The notes: generated from the sequence alone by a model not told the origin. Counted from the first letter of the stretch, positions 6,815 through 16,848 are shown. The stretch is DNA of 38,237 nt from Singulisphaera sp. GP187 (GCA_945861245.1 CAMAUE010000039.1:1-38237), one strand, 5' to 3'. Translations and numbers: made by a program.

Positions 6815-9457
6815 TCACACCTGCGCCAACGCTTTGCTTTGCAGCAACTCGATCAACTCCGGCGGGGCCTGGCGTGTGCCTTTGCAGGTCGGGTAGTTGT
6901 TGCAGCCGAAGAAGTATTTGCCCCATCGGCCTGGGCGGAGTTTCATCGGGCCTTCGCAATCGGGGCATTTGATGTCCGCGGGTGCGTCGATGGTTTCGGC
7001 CTTCTTTTTCTGCGGTGCGTTCGCCAAGACATCCTTCAGTTTCTCTTTCAACTCATCGTTCATCGGCTTCGTGCTTCGGCAATTGGGGTAACCGCTGCAA
7101 CCGAGGAACGGACCGCGAGGGCCGCGCTTGACGTGCATCGGGCTGTTGCATTTCTCGCAGTTGACGCCTGTCTCAATCGGCTTGATCGGCTTGCCTTCAG
7201 TATCGATTTCGACGAGCGACTTGCACTTCGGGTAGGCGCTACAGCCGAGGAATGGGCCGCGCGGGCCTTGGCGCTGCACCATCGGGCTTTGGCATTTCTC
7301 GCAGGAGTATTCCGTCGCTTTGTTGGTGACGACGGCCTTGCCCTCGGCGTCGAAGTTCATCGTCGTTTTGCATTCGGGGTAGCCGGAGCAGCCGAGGAAC
7401 GGGCCGGTCTTGCCCATGCGCTTAATCATCTCTTTGTTGCAATTCGGGCAGTTAATGCCGGTCGGAGCGGGCACCTCGCCGGGGGCCTGGCCTTCGACGG
7501 TTTTCTTCTTGATGTACGTGCACTTCGGTTCGTCTTTGTAACCTGAGCAGCCAAAGAATTTGCCGAACTTACTGAAGCGTTCCTCGAGCGCCTTGCCACA
7601 TAGCGGGCATTTCTCGGCGTTCTTGAGCATCTCCAATTCGGCCTTTTTGAGTTCCTCGGAGAACGGCATCCAGAAATCGTTCAGGACGTGGTTGCGTTCA
7701 AATTTCTTCGTCTCGATCTGATCGAGTTCTTCCTCCATGCTGCGGGTGAAGTTCAGATCCATTACCTTGGGGAAGTGCTGCACGAGCATATCGGTTACCT
7801 TCATGCCCGTTTCGGTGGCGAAGAAACGGCGTTCACGCAGGTCGACATAGCCGCGATCCTGGATCTTGCTGATGATCGACGCATAGGTGCTCGGTCGGCC
7901 GATGCCTTCTTTCTCCAGCGTCTTGACGAGCGACGCTTCGTTGTAGCGGGCCGGCGGTTCGGTGAAGTGCTGCGTCGGCTTGAGTTTGAACAGATTGAGC
8001 GGGTCCAACTCTTTCATCGAGGGCAGGAGCACGTCTTCCTGTTTGCTCGACTGCACGTAGATTTTGCGGTAGCCATCGAAGTTCAGGATCTTGCCTTGCG
8101 ATTTCAGCGTACCTTTCGCAGCCGTCACTTCAATATTGGTGACGGCAAAGATCGCCGGGTTCATTTGGCAAGCGACGAATCGCGTGTAGATCAGCGTGTA
8201 GAGTTTCAACTGTTCCGGCGGCAGATGCGGCGCGACGCGCTCCGGCGTGTAGGAAACGTCGGTGGGCCGAATCGCTTCGTGGGCGCCTTGAGCGTCCTTG
8301 GAACTGGCGAAGAAGTTAGGCTTCTCGGGCAGGTATTTTTCGCCAAATTCGTTCTTGATGTGGTCACGGCACGCTTTGAGCGCTTCATCGGAGATGCGCG
8401 TGCTATCGGTACGCATGTAAGTAATGAGCGCGACCGAGCCTTCACTGCCAAGGGCGACGCCCTGGTACAGCTTCTGGGCAATCGTCATCGTTCGGCTGGC
8501 GGTGAAGCGCAATCGTAGCGATGCCTGCTGTTGCAGCGTGCTGGTCGTGAACGGCGCGGGGGCCTTCTCCGTGCGGTCCTTCTGCTCGACCTTCGTGACG
8601 GTATAGGTAGCGCTTTCCAACGCTTTGACGATCGGATCGACTTCGTCCTTGCTGCCGGCTTTGAATTTCTTGCCGTCCCAGTCCGACAACTCGGCGAAGA
8701 ACGCACCCTCCGGCAGCTGTTCGTCTTGTTTGGTTTTTTCCTGATTTTCGTCGTCGTCGTCGAATTCGTCGTCTTCGACCTTTTTCTTCGCTGCTGCCGG
8801 TTTCTTTTTCGGTTTGTCGAGAGTTACATTCTTGCTGGCGGCTGCCGCTGTGCGAAGGATGGCGCCGATCTTCCAATATTCTTCGGACTTGAAAGCGGCG
8901 ATTTCGCGTTCGCGCTCGACAATCAACCGCACCGCCACGGACTGCACCCGGCCTGCGGTCAGCGGTTCGGCGAGGGATTGACTCAGTAGAGGGCTGATCT
9001 TGTAGCCGACGATGCGATCGAGGAACCGCCGGCCTTCTTGAGCCGAGACGAGGTCCATGTCAATCTGGCGGGCGCTGGCGAACGCTTTTTGGACTGCGGT
9101 TTTCGTGATTTCATTAAAAGTTACGCGCTGGGTGCGTTCATCTTTGAGGTTCAGCGATTCTTTCAGGTGCCAGGCGATTGCTTCGCCTTCGCGGTCGGGA
9201 TCAGGCGCGAGGAATACGAGATCGCAAGCGGCGGCACTCTTCTTCAGGGCCGTGAGGACGTCCTTGCGGTCTTTTAGGTCACGGTAGGTGGGAATCCAGC
9301 CGCCTTCGATGTCGATGCCGAGACGCGATTTAGGCAGATCTCGGACGTGCCCCAGGCTGGCGACAACTTCGTAGTCCGGGCCGAGATATTTGTTGATCGT
9401 CTTCGCCTTGGCAGGAGATTCGACGATGACAAGGTGCTTCTTTTTCGCTTTGGCCAC
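6815..9457 (-). CDS. topA: DNA topoisomerase I (type IA)
   Basis: Relaxes negatively supercoiled DNA. 880 residues from a GTG start at 9457-9455, preceded by GAGGAG seven bases upstream. An open frame continues 42 codons further, but those codons translate a type A palindrome. TOPRIM domain: HLVIVESPAKAKT (8-20) and DPDREGE (86-92). Catalytic Tyr347 is in ITYMRTDSTR. At least five C4 zinc-ribbon motifs follow in the last 240 residues (CPLCGKAL, CPNCNKEM, CEKCQSPM, CEKCNSPM, CPDCEGPM), each with a GxFxGCxxYPxC-type second half. Odd: a lysine-rich then acidic stretch (about 213-248, with EFDDDDENQ) interrupts the core and looks like a low-complexity lineage-specific insert. The divergent gene at 9868 shares the 410-bp upstream region. 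Confidence 0.98.
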   Translation of the reverse strand: MAKAKKKHLVIVESPAKAKTINKYLGPDYEVVASLGHVRDLPKSRLGIDIEGGWIPTYRDLKDRKDVLTALKKSAAACDLVFLAPDPDREGEAIAWHLKESLNLKDERTQRVTFNEITKTAVQKAFASARQIDMDLVSAQEGRRFLDRIVGYKISPLLSQSLAEPLTAGRVQSVAVRLIVEREREIAAFKSEEYWKIGAILRTAAAASKNVTLDKPKKKPAAAKKKVEDDEFDDDDENQEKTKQDEQLPEGAFFAELSDWDGKKFKAGSKDEVDPIVKALESATYTVTKVEQKDRTEKAPAPFTTSTLQQQASLRLRFTASRTMTIAQKLYQGVALGSEGSVALITYMRTDSTRISDEALKACRDHIKNEFGEKYLPEKPNFFASSKDAQGAHEAIRPTDVSYTPERVAPHLPPEQLKLYTLIYTRFVACQMNPAIFAVTNIEVTAAKGTLKSQGKILNFDGYRKIYVQSSKQEDVLLPSMKELDPLNLFKLKPTQHFTEPPARYNEASLVKTLEKEGIGRPSTYASIISKIQDRGYVDLRERRFFATETGMKVTDMLVQHFPKVMDLNFTRSMEEELDQIETKKFERNHVLNDFWMPFSEELKKAELEMLKNAEKCPLCGKALEERFSKFGKFFGCSGYKDEPKCTYIKKKTVEGQAPGEVPAPTGINCPNCNKEMIKRMGKTGPFLGCSGYPECKTTMNFDAEGKAVVTNKATEYSCEKCQSPMVQRQGPRGPFLGCSAYPKCKSLVEIDTEGKPIKPIETGVNCEKCNSPMHVKRGPRGPFLGCSGYPNCRSTKPMNDELKEKLKDVLANAPQKKKAETIDAPADIKCPDCEGPMKLRPGRWGKYFFGCNNYPTCKGTRQAPPELIELLQSKALAQV

Positions 9458-9482
9458 GGGATCGCTCCTCAAAATATCTTGC

Positions 9483-9575
9483 TTTAGCCGCTCGCCTTTG
9501 GCGAGCGCGGACATGGCGGGCTCGGCGTCATGCCACAAACACGACGCCCGCACTCGCCAAAGGCGAGCGGCTAAA
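9483..9575. repeat. Type A intergenic palindrome
   Basis: Arms 9483-9510 and 9548-9575, 28 bp with one mismatch, 37-base loop. It stands between the two divergent genes topA and the PpiD-like gene, so it is not at a 3' end of either. Confidence 0.93.
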
Positions 9576-9867
9576 CCTTCCACTGCGTTGCATCCGGTTT
9601 ACGTCTTCGCTGGGCGACTGTCCACCGGCGGGGTTCGTTCGGCCCCTTGTTTCCGATCGGCTTCCACGTACCATTGTGTATAGTAAGTCAAGCGGTTTGA
9701 CCGATATTTTTGCAAAAATGGAACAATTTTGCGTTGCGCCACCAATTGTCTATTTAATAGTGTTTCGCTAACCTTACAGGCCGGAAGCGTCAGCCACGGA
9801 CGATGGTTCCGTCGCCAAGGCTTTCGGCTAAGATCAACGGGCGCGGCAGCCTAACTCGAGGGAGCGT
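9576..9867. other. Divergent upstream region: AT-rich segment and degenerate repeat, no gene
   Basis: No credible gene. About 9660-9770 is clearly more AT-rich than its surroundings, as expected of a promoter region. At 9779-9829 there is an eroded copy of the type G palindrome (GGCCGGAAGCGTCAGCCACG and a matching right arm with mismatches). The plus-strand gene at 9868 has GAGGGAG just before its ATG. Confidence 0.6.
9729..9756 (+). promoter_or_regulatory. Possible promoter for the gene at 9868
   Basis: TTGCGT (9729-9734), a 16-base spacer, TATTTA (9751-9756), inside the AT-rich stretch. Matches are moderate and the 5' leader would be about 105 bases and contain the degenerate type G repeat. 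Tentative. Confidence 0.3.
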
Positions 9868-12800
9868 ATGGCGTTCAATTTTCTCGGCAGCTTTCAAAAG
9901 AATCAACGCTTTTGGATGGCGGCGATTTTGCTCGTTTGCATTTTCACCTTTGTCTTCTGTACCGGCGGCGTCGATTCAGATCGCCTGCTCCGCATGATTA
10001 TTAGTCGCCCCGGTACGTCCATCGCAACCGTTGGTGGACGGTCGATCAGTGAGCAAGAACTCACCGACCTCAAGCAGCTTCGCCGAATGACGAATACCTT
10101 TATGAAGGTAAGCGCCGATCATGCCATTCGTCGCCTGTCGGCTGAGATTTTCAAGCTTCAGAAAGACGACAACGCCAAGAACGCGGAAGCGCGCAAGAAA
10201 GAGCTGCCCCGTTTGACTGCGTATCGGGAATCCCTTGCTGCCAGAAAAGCCAAATTACGCTACTTTGAAATCGGTGATAAATTCGACGATCTGATCGAAT
10301 TCAAGATTTGGCAGGCCGTCGCCGATCGCCTTGGCATCTATCTTGAGGATGACCATGTGATGGACCTATACCGGGTGGAATTCTATCGCGCGATCAACGA
10401 TCAGGAAATCGCCGATGCCCAACGCCTGGCAATGAACGATGCCGGTACGCGAGAAATCACCAATGCCGCATTCTTCCGTGCCGTCGGGCAGGAGTTCCGC
10501 GTTCGCATAGCTCAGTTCGCCGTGGCGGAGGGACAGACGTTCTCGTACTTCGGACGCGGGGATCGCAAGGAATACTTGCCCAAGTTTTATTTCCCTGACC
10601 TTCCTGACGAGATTCGCGCGCCGATGACCCTGGCTCAGATTTATGACGCATACAAGAGGGAACGCGCCGAGTTTAATGTCTCAATGCTCCCCGTCCCCGT
10701 GGAAGCGTTCCTGAGCAAAACGAATGAGCCGAACGAGATCGAGAAGAACTCGTTTTTTGCGAGCAACAAATCGAAGCCGGTCGATCCGAATTCGCCGGAG
10801 TGGGGACTGGTTCCGCCGCAACAGATTCGCTTTGAGTATGTCTACGCTGACCCGAAGTCGTCAGGGTATGCGGGGGCGGCGAAGACCGTTACCTATTTGA
10901 GCGTTCTCAGTCCGGCGCATGTCAATCCGTTTCAATCGCCCTTGTTGACGGCGATTCAATTGGCAGCGAACGAGAAAATGACTGTTCGCAAATTGGCGGC
11001 GGATCACACGTCGGCGGTCGTCAAATACGTCGGCTCGCCGCTTTATGGTTCGGTGCTTCCGAATCTACCCGTTGTTTTTCATTACGCTTCGCAGAATCCA
11101 GAGGCCGGGGCGAACCTGGTGCTGTCCTGCGGCGCGTTGACGTTTGCTGGCATGGACACGATCGGCGCCCTGGCTGGATTTTTCGACTGGGGACGGCATA
11201 AGAATGAGGCAGCGATCTATGCGGCGGCGGACATTGACGCCGAACGGCGTGTACCGATCTACGCGAAATTCGCGGCATTGAGTGTAGCTCAATCCCCGTA
11301 CATGCTGTTGGCCCAGGCCCTGACCGAAGCTAGCCAAAGTAACGCCATCGACGATTCGCCCTTCGGATTTCCCCTGATGCCGATTCCCGAAGTCGCCCGC
11401 GAAGTCAAAGATAACGAAGCAAAGAAACTCGCCGAATCCTGGGCGCAGTCGAACATGATTCAGGTTCGCAAGGTGTTGGATGGCGCGCGAGGCGACATTG
11501 AGAAGATCCGTCGCGAACTGAATCGCCTCGTGCCAGCCATGAATCTGACGCACGGACCTACTGGGGATGCGAAATACAAATTCTACAATCGGCATACCAT
11601 TAAGGATGCGAAAGATCTGGATTTCTTGAAGGAAACCTTTGGCCGATATGCTGAGGTCGTCAATCAATTTGAGAGTCTCGACGCGGCGTCTGGACAGCGG
11701 ATTAACGCCAGCGAATTTCATCGCATGTTTTTCGACACCGCCAAGTATTCCGCCACGACCAAGGATGTCGTCGTCGCCTGGCCGCCCAAGGTTTCCGCGA
11801 GCAACAAACGCATCGGCTTGCGAATGGATGCGCGTACGTCGCGAACGGTGAACATGGAAGCCAAGATGATGTTCGAGGATTATGTGAATCGGCACGATCC
11901 CAACCAGCCGATTCCGGAGCTTGATCTCTTTGCCCAATCCCCCGATCAGGTTCTCTATTGGCGAACGGCGGAGTTGTCGTCGATTGGGCTTTCCAAATAT
12001 TCCGAAATTGACAACGAGATTGCGAAATCCACCAAGGATAAAAAACGTTGGGAAGCCGACCTTCAGAACCAAAAGGATAGCTTCAAGGCTGAGGAACTTC
12101 GCGATAAAATCGCAAGCGCAACGCAAATGTTAATCGACCTCCAGACTATCAAGGACCGGGTCGACCTTGGTTATCGCATGGACAAGGCGAAGGCGAACGC
12201 GGCGATACCGAAGATTCGGGATATTGCCAAAAAACTGGCCTCTCGCGATAAGATTACTCAGGTGAAGGAGTTGCTCCCGGAGTTGTCTGCCGAGATCAAA
12301 GCGATCTTTCTGCCAAACCCGAATGACAAGCTCTCGGAGAACGAGAGGAAAAAACGCACCGACGAAGCGGAGCGCAAGTCGGCGGTGATCGAACTGACCG
12401 ACATCAGTGTCATGAACCCAGAAATGTTGGCGACGGGTGAAGTCGATTACACGTCGGCCAAATGGCCCAAGGAGCAGCTGGCCAGCATCCGCGAGGACCT
12501 GATCGCCAACCTCGCTCAGCTCCCTGACCTGCAGAAGCCGTTGGTTACCGGCAACAAAGACATTGACGCGCTAAATAAAGACCTGTTCGATGAAGCTGCC
12601 AAGAAGGACAAGGACGCCCGTATCTTCGTGCAAGTTATTCCAAACATTGCGCAGGATGTGTACTACGTCGCTGCGGTGACCGGCGATCCGAAGCCGCATT
12701 TTCAAAAAGAGTTCTTCCGCCGAAGCCTCGCAGACGCCTTTCGCGGTTCGTTCTTGCAAAGCCAGCAGCGCGACTTGCTGCTAGACCGTTTGCAGGAACG

Positions 12801-12915
12801 CCACGCCAAGGAATATCGCCGACAGCTGATCATGAGCGTCCGCGAAGTCGTTGGTTATGATCTCACCAAGGAAGGTGAAGAGATGCGAAAGAAATTCGAC
12901 GATCGAGGCGAGTAA
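9868..12915 (+). CDS. Large membrane-anchored PpiD/SurA-N-like protein
   Basis: 1015 residues. A short basic N-terminus is followed by one transmembrane helix (about 16-33, FWMAAILLVCIFTFVFC), and the rest is predicted outside the cytoplasm. Right after the anchor comes ATVGGRSISEQELTDLKQLR, which resembles the start of SurA/PpiD chaperone domains (a V-x-G-x-x-I-s-x-x-E-l pattern). Later stretches resemble PpiD spacing (FNVSMLPVPVEAF, PPQQIRFEYVYAD). I see no clear parvulin active-site signature, so catalytic isomerase activity is doubtful. Charged, probably coiled-coil stretches lie at about 710-780 and 815-840. Inferred role: periplasmic folding factor or scaffold. The ATG at 9868 has GAGGGAG upstream. 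The next gene is the kinase-tubulin fusion, with no stated link. A planctomycete-specific protein with only a SurA-like N-domain is the main alternative. Confidence 0.5.
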   Translation: MAFNFLGSFQKNQRFWMAAILLVCIFTFVFCTGGVDSDRLLRMIISRPGTSIATVGGRSISEQELTDLKQLRRMTNTFMKVSADHAIRRLSAEIFKLQKDDNAKNAEARKKELPRLTAYRESLAARKAKLRYFEIGDKFDDLIEFKIWQAVADRLGIYLEDDHVMDLYRVEFYRAINDQEIADAQRLAMNDAGTREITNAAFFRAVGQEFRVRIAQFAVAEGQTFSYFGRGDRKEYLPKFYFPDLPDEIRAPMTLAQIYDAYKRERAEFNVSMLPVPVEAFLSKTNEPNEIEKNSFFASNKSKPVDPNSPEWGLVPPQQIRFEYVYADPKSSGYAGAAKTVTYLSVLSPAHVNPFQSPLLTAIQLAANEKMTVRKLAADHTSAVVKYVGSPLYGSVLPNLPVVFHYASQNPEAGANLVLSCGALTFAGMDTIGALAGFFDWGRHKNEAAIYAAADIDAERRVPIYAKFAALSVAQSPYMLLAQALTEASQSNAIDDSPFGFPLMPIPEVAREVKDNEAKKLAESWAQSNMIQVRKVLDGARGDIEKIRRELNRLVPAMNLTHGPTGDAKYKFYNRHTIKDAKDLDFLKETFGRYAEVVNQFESLDAASGQRINASEFHRMFFDTAKYSATTKDVVVAWPPKVSASNKRIGLRMDARTSRTVNMEAKMMFEDYVNRHDPNQPIPELDLFAQSPDQVLYWRTAELSSIGLSKYSEIDNEIAKSTKDKKRWEADLQNQKDSFKAEELRDKIASATQMLIDLQTIKDRVDLGYRMDKAKANAAIPKIRDIAKKLASRDKITQVKELLPELSAEIKAIFLPNPNDKLSENERKKRTDEAERKSAVIELTDISVMNPEMLATGEVDYTSAKWPKEQLASIREDLIANLAQLPDLQKPLVTGNKDIDALNKDLFDEAAKKDKDARIFVQVIPNIAQDVYYVAAVTGDPKPHFQKEFFRRSLADAFRGSFLQSQQRDLLLDRLQERHAKEYRRQLIMSVREVVGYDLTKEGEEMRKKFDDRGE

Positions 12916-12927
12916 GAATCGTTTCCC

Positions 12928-13010
12928 GTTTAGCCGCTCGTCTTTGGCGAGCGCGGTTACCTGCCGCACCATAGATAGATATCGCGCTCGCCAAAGGCGC
13001 GCGGCTAAAC
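12928..13010. repeat. Type A intergenic palindrome (diverged)
   Basis: Arms 12928-12955 and 12983-13010, 28 positions with two non-identical pairs (one T-G, one T-C), 27-base loop. It lies 12 bases after the stop of the upstream gene. A TTTTTT run follows ten bases after the right arm on the plus strand, so this copy could act as a weak terminator. Confidence 0.9.
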
Positions 13011-13050
13011 GCATGCCTGCTTTTTTGTTCACAGCACGCCATATTTCTCG

Positions 13051-13072
13051 GTCCAATCCCGCCGGATTGGAC
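13051..13072. repeat. Small perfect hairpin upstream of the kinase gene
   Basis: GTCCAATCC, loop CGCC, GGATTGGAC: a 9-bp stem with a 4-base loop, about 120 bases before the kinase start. No T-run follows. It may be an operator or a leader RNA structure; function unknown. Confidence 0.5.
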
Positions 13073-13191
13073 AAACGCCAACTTGCGACGTAGGCTTGTG
13101 TCAGGCCGCCATCGTTACGTATGAACGTTCAGGTATCGCGCCATGTACGCCGGCGCGACTTGTGTCGGCCAACTCTTTAATTGGGTGCGAC

Positions 13192-16100
13192 ATGAGCTGG
13201 ATGCGTGAGGCGAATACGGAACCCGTACCGGGTTACCGCCTCATAGAACCTCTGGGCAGCGGCGGCTTCGGCGAAGTCTGGAAGTGCGAAGCGCCTGGAG
13301 GCCTGTTCAAGGCGATTAAGTTCGTCTACGGCAACATCAATTCGGTTGACATGGACAGCGTCCGCGCCGAGCAGGAGTGGAATGCACTCCAACGCATCAA
13401 AGAAGTCCGTCATCCTTTCGTCTGTTCCGTCGAACGCATGGAATTTATCAATGGCGAACTGATGATCGTCATGGAGCTCGCCGACCGCACGCTCCATGAT
13501 CGCTTTCAAGAATGCCAAACTGCGGGACTCATCGGCATCCCAGGCAACGACCTGATGCGCTACATGCGCGACGCCGCCGAGGCGCTCGATTACATGTACG
13601 AGAAGCATCAGCTTCAGCATCTCGATGTCAAACCGCGCAATCTCTTTCTGATCGCTGATCGCGTGAAGGTTGCCGACTTTGGGCTGGTAAAGAGCTTCGA
13701 TAAGACGTCGAATTCCGGCGCACTGGGCGGCGTTACTCCGCTTTACGCGCCGCCCGAAACCTATTCGGGGAAGATTTCGCCACAGAGCGATCAATACAGT
13801 CTCGCGATCGTTTATCAGGAACTGCTGACTGGCCAGCGCCCGTACGTTGCGAAAAATATTCGGCAAATGGCGCAGATGCACATGCAGGCCGACCCGGACC
13901 TGCGTTCGCTGCCCGAAGTCGAGCGTTCCGTGGTTGGTAAGGCATTGGCAAAAGAGCCGGGCAAACGCTTTCCGACTTGCATGGGCTTCGTGGCGGCGTT
14001 GCACAAAGCGCGTTTGTCGTTGCGCCTCTTGGATATCCGTCCGCAAAAGCTCGGTGCGACGGTGGCGGGACAAAAATCGAAATCGCTCTCGGAAACCATG
14101 GAAGACATTTTCCTGCCCGGTTTCGAGCAATCGGCAGCTGAGGCAGCACTTGCGAGAAGCGTTCCCGGAATCGCCGTTGCCCAGTCGCCCGATGATGACG
14201 ACGACAAACCGGAAATAGAGATCTCCGATCTCGGCGTCACCATCGCCCAGCGTGAAAGCGGCTCGCTTCGTCCAACGTTGATCATCGGCGTCGGCACATT
14301 TGGCCGGAAGGCGTTGGCGGAGCTGCGCTGTCGCTTCATTGACCGGTTCGGCGACCTGACGAAGGTGCCGATTTTGCGGTTCCTCTATCTTGACGTTGAT
14401 CCGGAGGCCGGGGCCATAGCCTGCACCGGGGCGCCTCAGGTCGCCTTGTCGCGGGCTGAATATCACCCGATGCCGTTGCAACCGGTGGTGAACTACCGTC
14501 GGCGCAGCCTGGACCAACTTGCGGAATGGCTGCCGCGTGAAAAGCTCTACGCCATGCCGCGATCCTTGCAGGCACAGGGTTCGCGTGCCCTGGGCCGGTT
14601 GGCATTCACGGACAACTCGCAACGACTCATGGCACGCATTCGGCGTGAGCTTCAGGAAATCGCGCATCCCGACACGATCTACAAATCGGTCGAAAACACC
14701 GGCCTCGCCTTGGTGAACAATACGCCGCGTGTTTACATTCTTTCGGCTGCTGGTGGGGGTTGCAGCGGCATGCTGGCGGACCTCGGTTATGTTGTGCGCC
14801 GGTTGCTCGCCACGCAACGCCATCCCGATGCCAAAGTAACTGCGATGCTCATGTGTGGTGCGGCCCAAGATCCAGCGACGCCGATAGCGGAATTGGCGAA
14901 TGTGTACGCCACGTTAACGGAATTGAACCATTTCAGCGACCCGTCGATTACGTTTTCCGCCGAATACGGCCAAGAAGGCCAGCGGATTGTGGACCAGGGA
15001 ACGCCGTATCACTCTGTTTATTTATTGCCTCTTGAGCATCGCACGCCAGATTCGTTTGAGCAAACGATCAGCCATTTGGGGAGTTATCTCTTCCACGAGT
15101 TGACGACGCCGTTGGGACTGCGGCTGGAGCATCATCGCAAGGAAGATGATACGGGCGATTCGGGTCCGGCGATGGGCCAGCTGGCGGTGCCGTTGCGTAG
15201 TTTCGGAACGTATGCGGTCTGGTTCCCGCGCGGTCTGATGCTGAACGTTGCGGCTCGACATGCCTGCAAACGCTTGATCGAGCAATGGGTTGCCACTGGG
15301 GACTTGGTTGCGGCGCAGGAAATTCAAGACGGCATCCACGAGGTGACCCGTTGTTACATGACGCATTCGCAGCTGGGTCCGGCTGCGCTTGGCCAGGCGA
15401 TCGATGGCGGAGCTCAGGCCAGTGCGCCGGGCGAAGAGAGCGTCGCGCCCAGCGAAGCGCTGAGCAGTATGTTGGCGAAAATGGAGGATCAGCTCACCCA
15501 TTCTTCCGCACAGGAAGATCCCGCGAACTGGTGCAAACAGGTCCTCCGTCGAATCCGCGATTGGATGGGCATCGGATCGGACGACCAGGAAGTCGGCGAA
15601 TGGCGCAAGACCAAGCTCGCTCGTGGACTGGCGACTTCGGTGCAGAAAAACGCCGAGAAATGGGATGCCCAGATCACCAAAGACGTATACGGATTGATGG
15701 CGTTGATCGGTCCGCGTGTCGCCGGAGCCGAAGTCGCGATGGGGACGTTGCACGCTCATTTCAACAACGCCAGCGAAGCTCAGGCGCCGATCGTTAACCA
15801 GCAGGCGCAAAAGACCGCCCTGGCCTGGACACAGGTCGAACAGGCGATGCTCGAATGCACAACCGGGACCGGCGGGTTCCGTTTGTTCGGCGGGCGGTCC
15901 AAGACTCGCCTCATGCGCAACTTTCTGGACAAGCTCAGACAATTCGCGCACCTTCGGCTTGCCGAGGAATTGAACGGCGCAACCAAACAGTGCTTCAACC
16001 AGATTGCCGGCCGCCTTGCCGATCGGGAGCGTGATCTGGGCTTCTGCAGGCAGCGATTGCGTCATCTTCAGGAGAACCTGGATCGCGCCGCCAGCGATGA

Positions 16101-16848
16101 TGAAGATCTCGCCGGCACGCGGTCGGGCACCGGCGATCGCACGCTGGGGCGATCACCCCTGCCTATCGGTGAATCGTATTGGGAGTCGATTCGCGAATCG
16201 GCGACGGCGCGGGTCGTCCTCCCCGGCGGCAGCGATGATCTCGAAACCGCGGCGATCCATTTTCTCCACGAATTGACGTCGGCCCATTGGCAGCATCTTG
16301 ACCGTGAACTTCAAGAAAAAGTCTTCGAACCTCAGGGCGGCCTTCATGGCGCCTGCATGAACGGCGATCTCACACGCCAGGTGGCGCTGCCCATTCTCGA
16401 AGGCGCGACGCAGTTCCTTAACCAACATTTGCCTATCATGGATGTTGCCCAGATCATCAAAACCGAAGTCGAGGCCGGCGAATCCGCGCTGTCCGACGGC
16501 ACTGCAGGTACCCTTCGCGAACAAACGCAGGACTACCTCGTCCGCAGCGAATCGCCCTGGCGCCACAAGCACGGCAAGAAGCACCACCAGTTCCTGCTAA
16601 TCCCAGCCAGCACTGCCGGCAAGGCCTTGAGTGACGCGATCACCGAGCTGTTTCCCGATTTGAAACTCGTTCGCGTTCCAGGGCAATCCGACTTGATGTT
16701 CCTGAATGAACAGGGCGCTCTCGGATGGGATGAGCTCGAGCAGGTTCTGAAAACCTGCCGCGCGGCGTACGAAGGAGCCGCTGCGTCGCCGATCACCTCG
16801 CCGCACGCGCGTTTCGACGTGACCGACTGGCTGCCTCTCGAACCTTGA
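13192..16848 (+). CDS. Ser/Thr protein kinase fused to a tubulin-like (Tubulin_2-type) domain
   Basis: 1218 residues. The kinase domain spans about 14-275: G-loop GSGGFGEVW (22-30), AIK lysine at 43, catalytic loop HLDVKPRN (143-150), DFG (162-164), and APPE in place of APE (about 186-189). HLD replaces the usual HRD, so it is a non-RD kinase with the catalytic Asp kept. An acidic linker (about 332-346, SPDDDDDKPEIEISD) leads to a tubulin/FtsZ-like nucleotide-binding module: LIIGVGTFGRKAL (about 363-375) and the glycine-rich loop SAAGGGCSGM (518-527), where tubulins have GGGTGSG. The C-terminal 500 residues are helical with no membrane segment, so the protein is cytosolic. Start choice: the ATG at 13192 (MSWMREANTEPVPGYRLIE); a TTG 32 codons upstream gives an unlikely N-terminus. 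Inferred: a phosphorylation-linked GTP-binding or cytoskeletal protein; partners unknown. Confidence 0.85.
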   Translation: MSWMREANTEPVPGYRLIEPLGSGGFGEVWKCEAPGGLFKAIKFVYGNINSVDMDSVRAEQEWNALQRIKEVRHPFVCSVERMEFINGELMIVMELADRTLHDRFQECQTAGLIGIPGNDLMRYMRDAAEALDYMYEKHQLQHLDVKPRNLFLIADRVKVADFGLVKSFDKTSNSGALGGVTPLYAPPETYSGKISPQSDQYSLAIVYQELLTGQRPYVAKNIRQMAQMHMQADPDLRSLPEVERSVVGKALAKEPGKRFPTCMGFVAALHKARLSLRLLDIRPQKLGATVAGQKSKSLSETMEDIFLPGFEQSAAEAALARSVPGIAVAQSPDDDDDKPEIEISDLGVTIAQRESGSLRPTLIIGVGTFGRKALAELRCRFIDRFGDLTKVPILRFLYLDVDPEAGAIACTGAPQVALSRAEYHPMPLQPVVNYRRRSLDQLAEWLPREKLYAMPRSLQAQGSRALGRLAFTDNSQRLMARIRRELQEIAHPDTIYKSVENTGLALVNNTPRVYILSAAGGGCSGMLADLGYVVRRLLATQRHPDAKVTAMLMCGAAQDPATPIAELANVYATLTELNHFSDPSITFSAEYGQEGQRIVDQGTPYHSVYLLPLEHRTPDSFEQTISHLGSYLFHELTTPLGLRLEHHRKEDDTGDSGPAMGQLAVPLRSFGTYAVWFPRGLMLNVAARHACKRLIEQWVATGDLVAAQEIQDGIHEVTRCYMTHSQLGPAALGQAIDGGAQASAPGEESVAPSEALSSMLAKMEDQLTHSSAQEDPANWCKQVLRRIRDWMGIGSDDQEVGEWRKTKLARGLATSVQKNAEKWDAQITKDVYGLMALIGPRVAGAEVAMGTLHAHFNNASEAQAPIVNQQAQKTALAWTQVEQAMLECTTGTGGFRLFGGRSKTRLMRNFLDKLRQFAHLRLAEELNGATKQCFNQIAGRLADRERDLGFCRQRLRHLQENLDRAASDDEDLAGTRSGTGDRTLGRSPLPIGESYWESIRESATARVVLPGGSDDLETAAIHFLHELTSAHWQHLDRELQEKVFEPQGGLHGACMNGDLTRQVALPILEGATQFLNQHLPIMDVAQIIKTEVEAGESALSDGTAGTLREQTQDYLVRSESPWRHKHGKKHHQFLLIPASTAGKALSDAITELFPDLKLVRVPGQSDLMFLNEQGALGWDELEQVLKTCRAAYEGAAASPITSPHARFDVTDWLPLEP

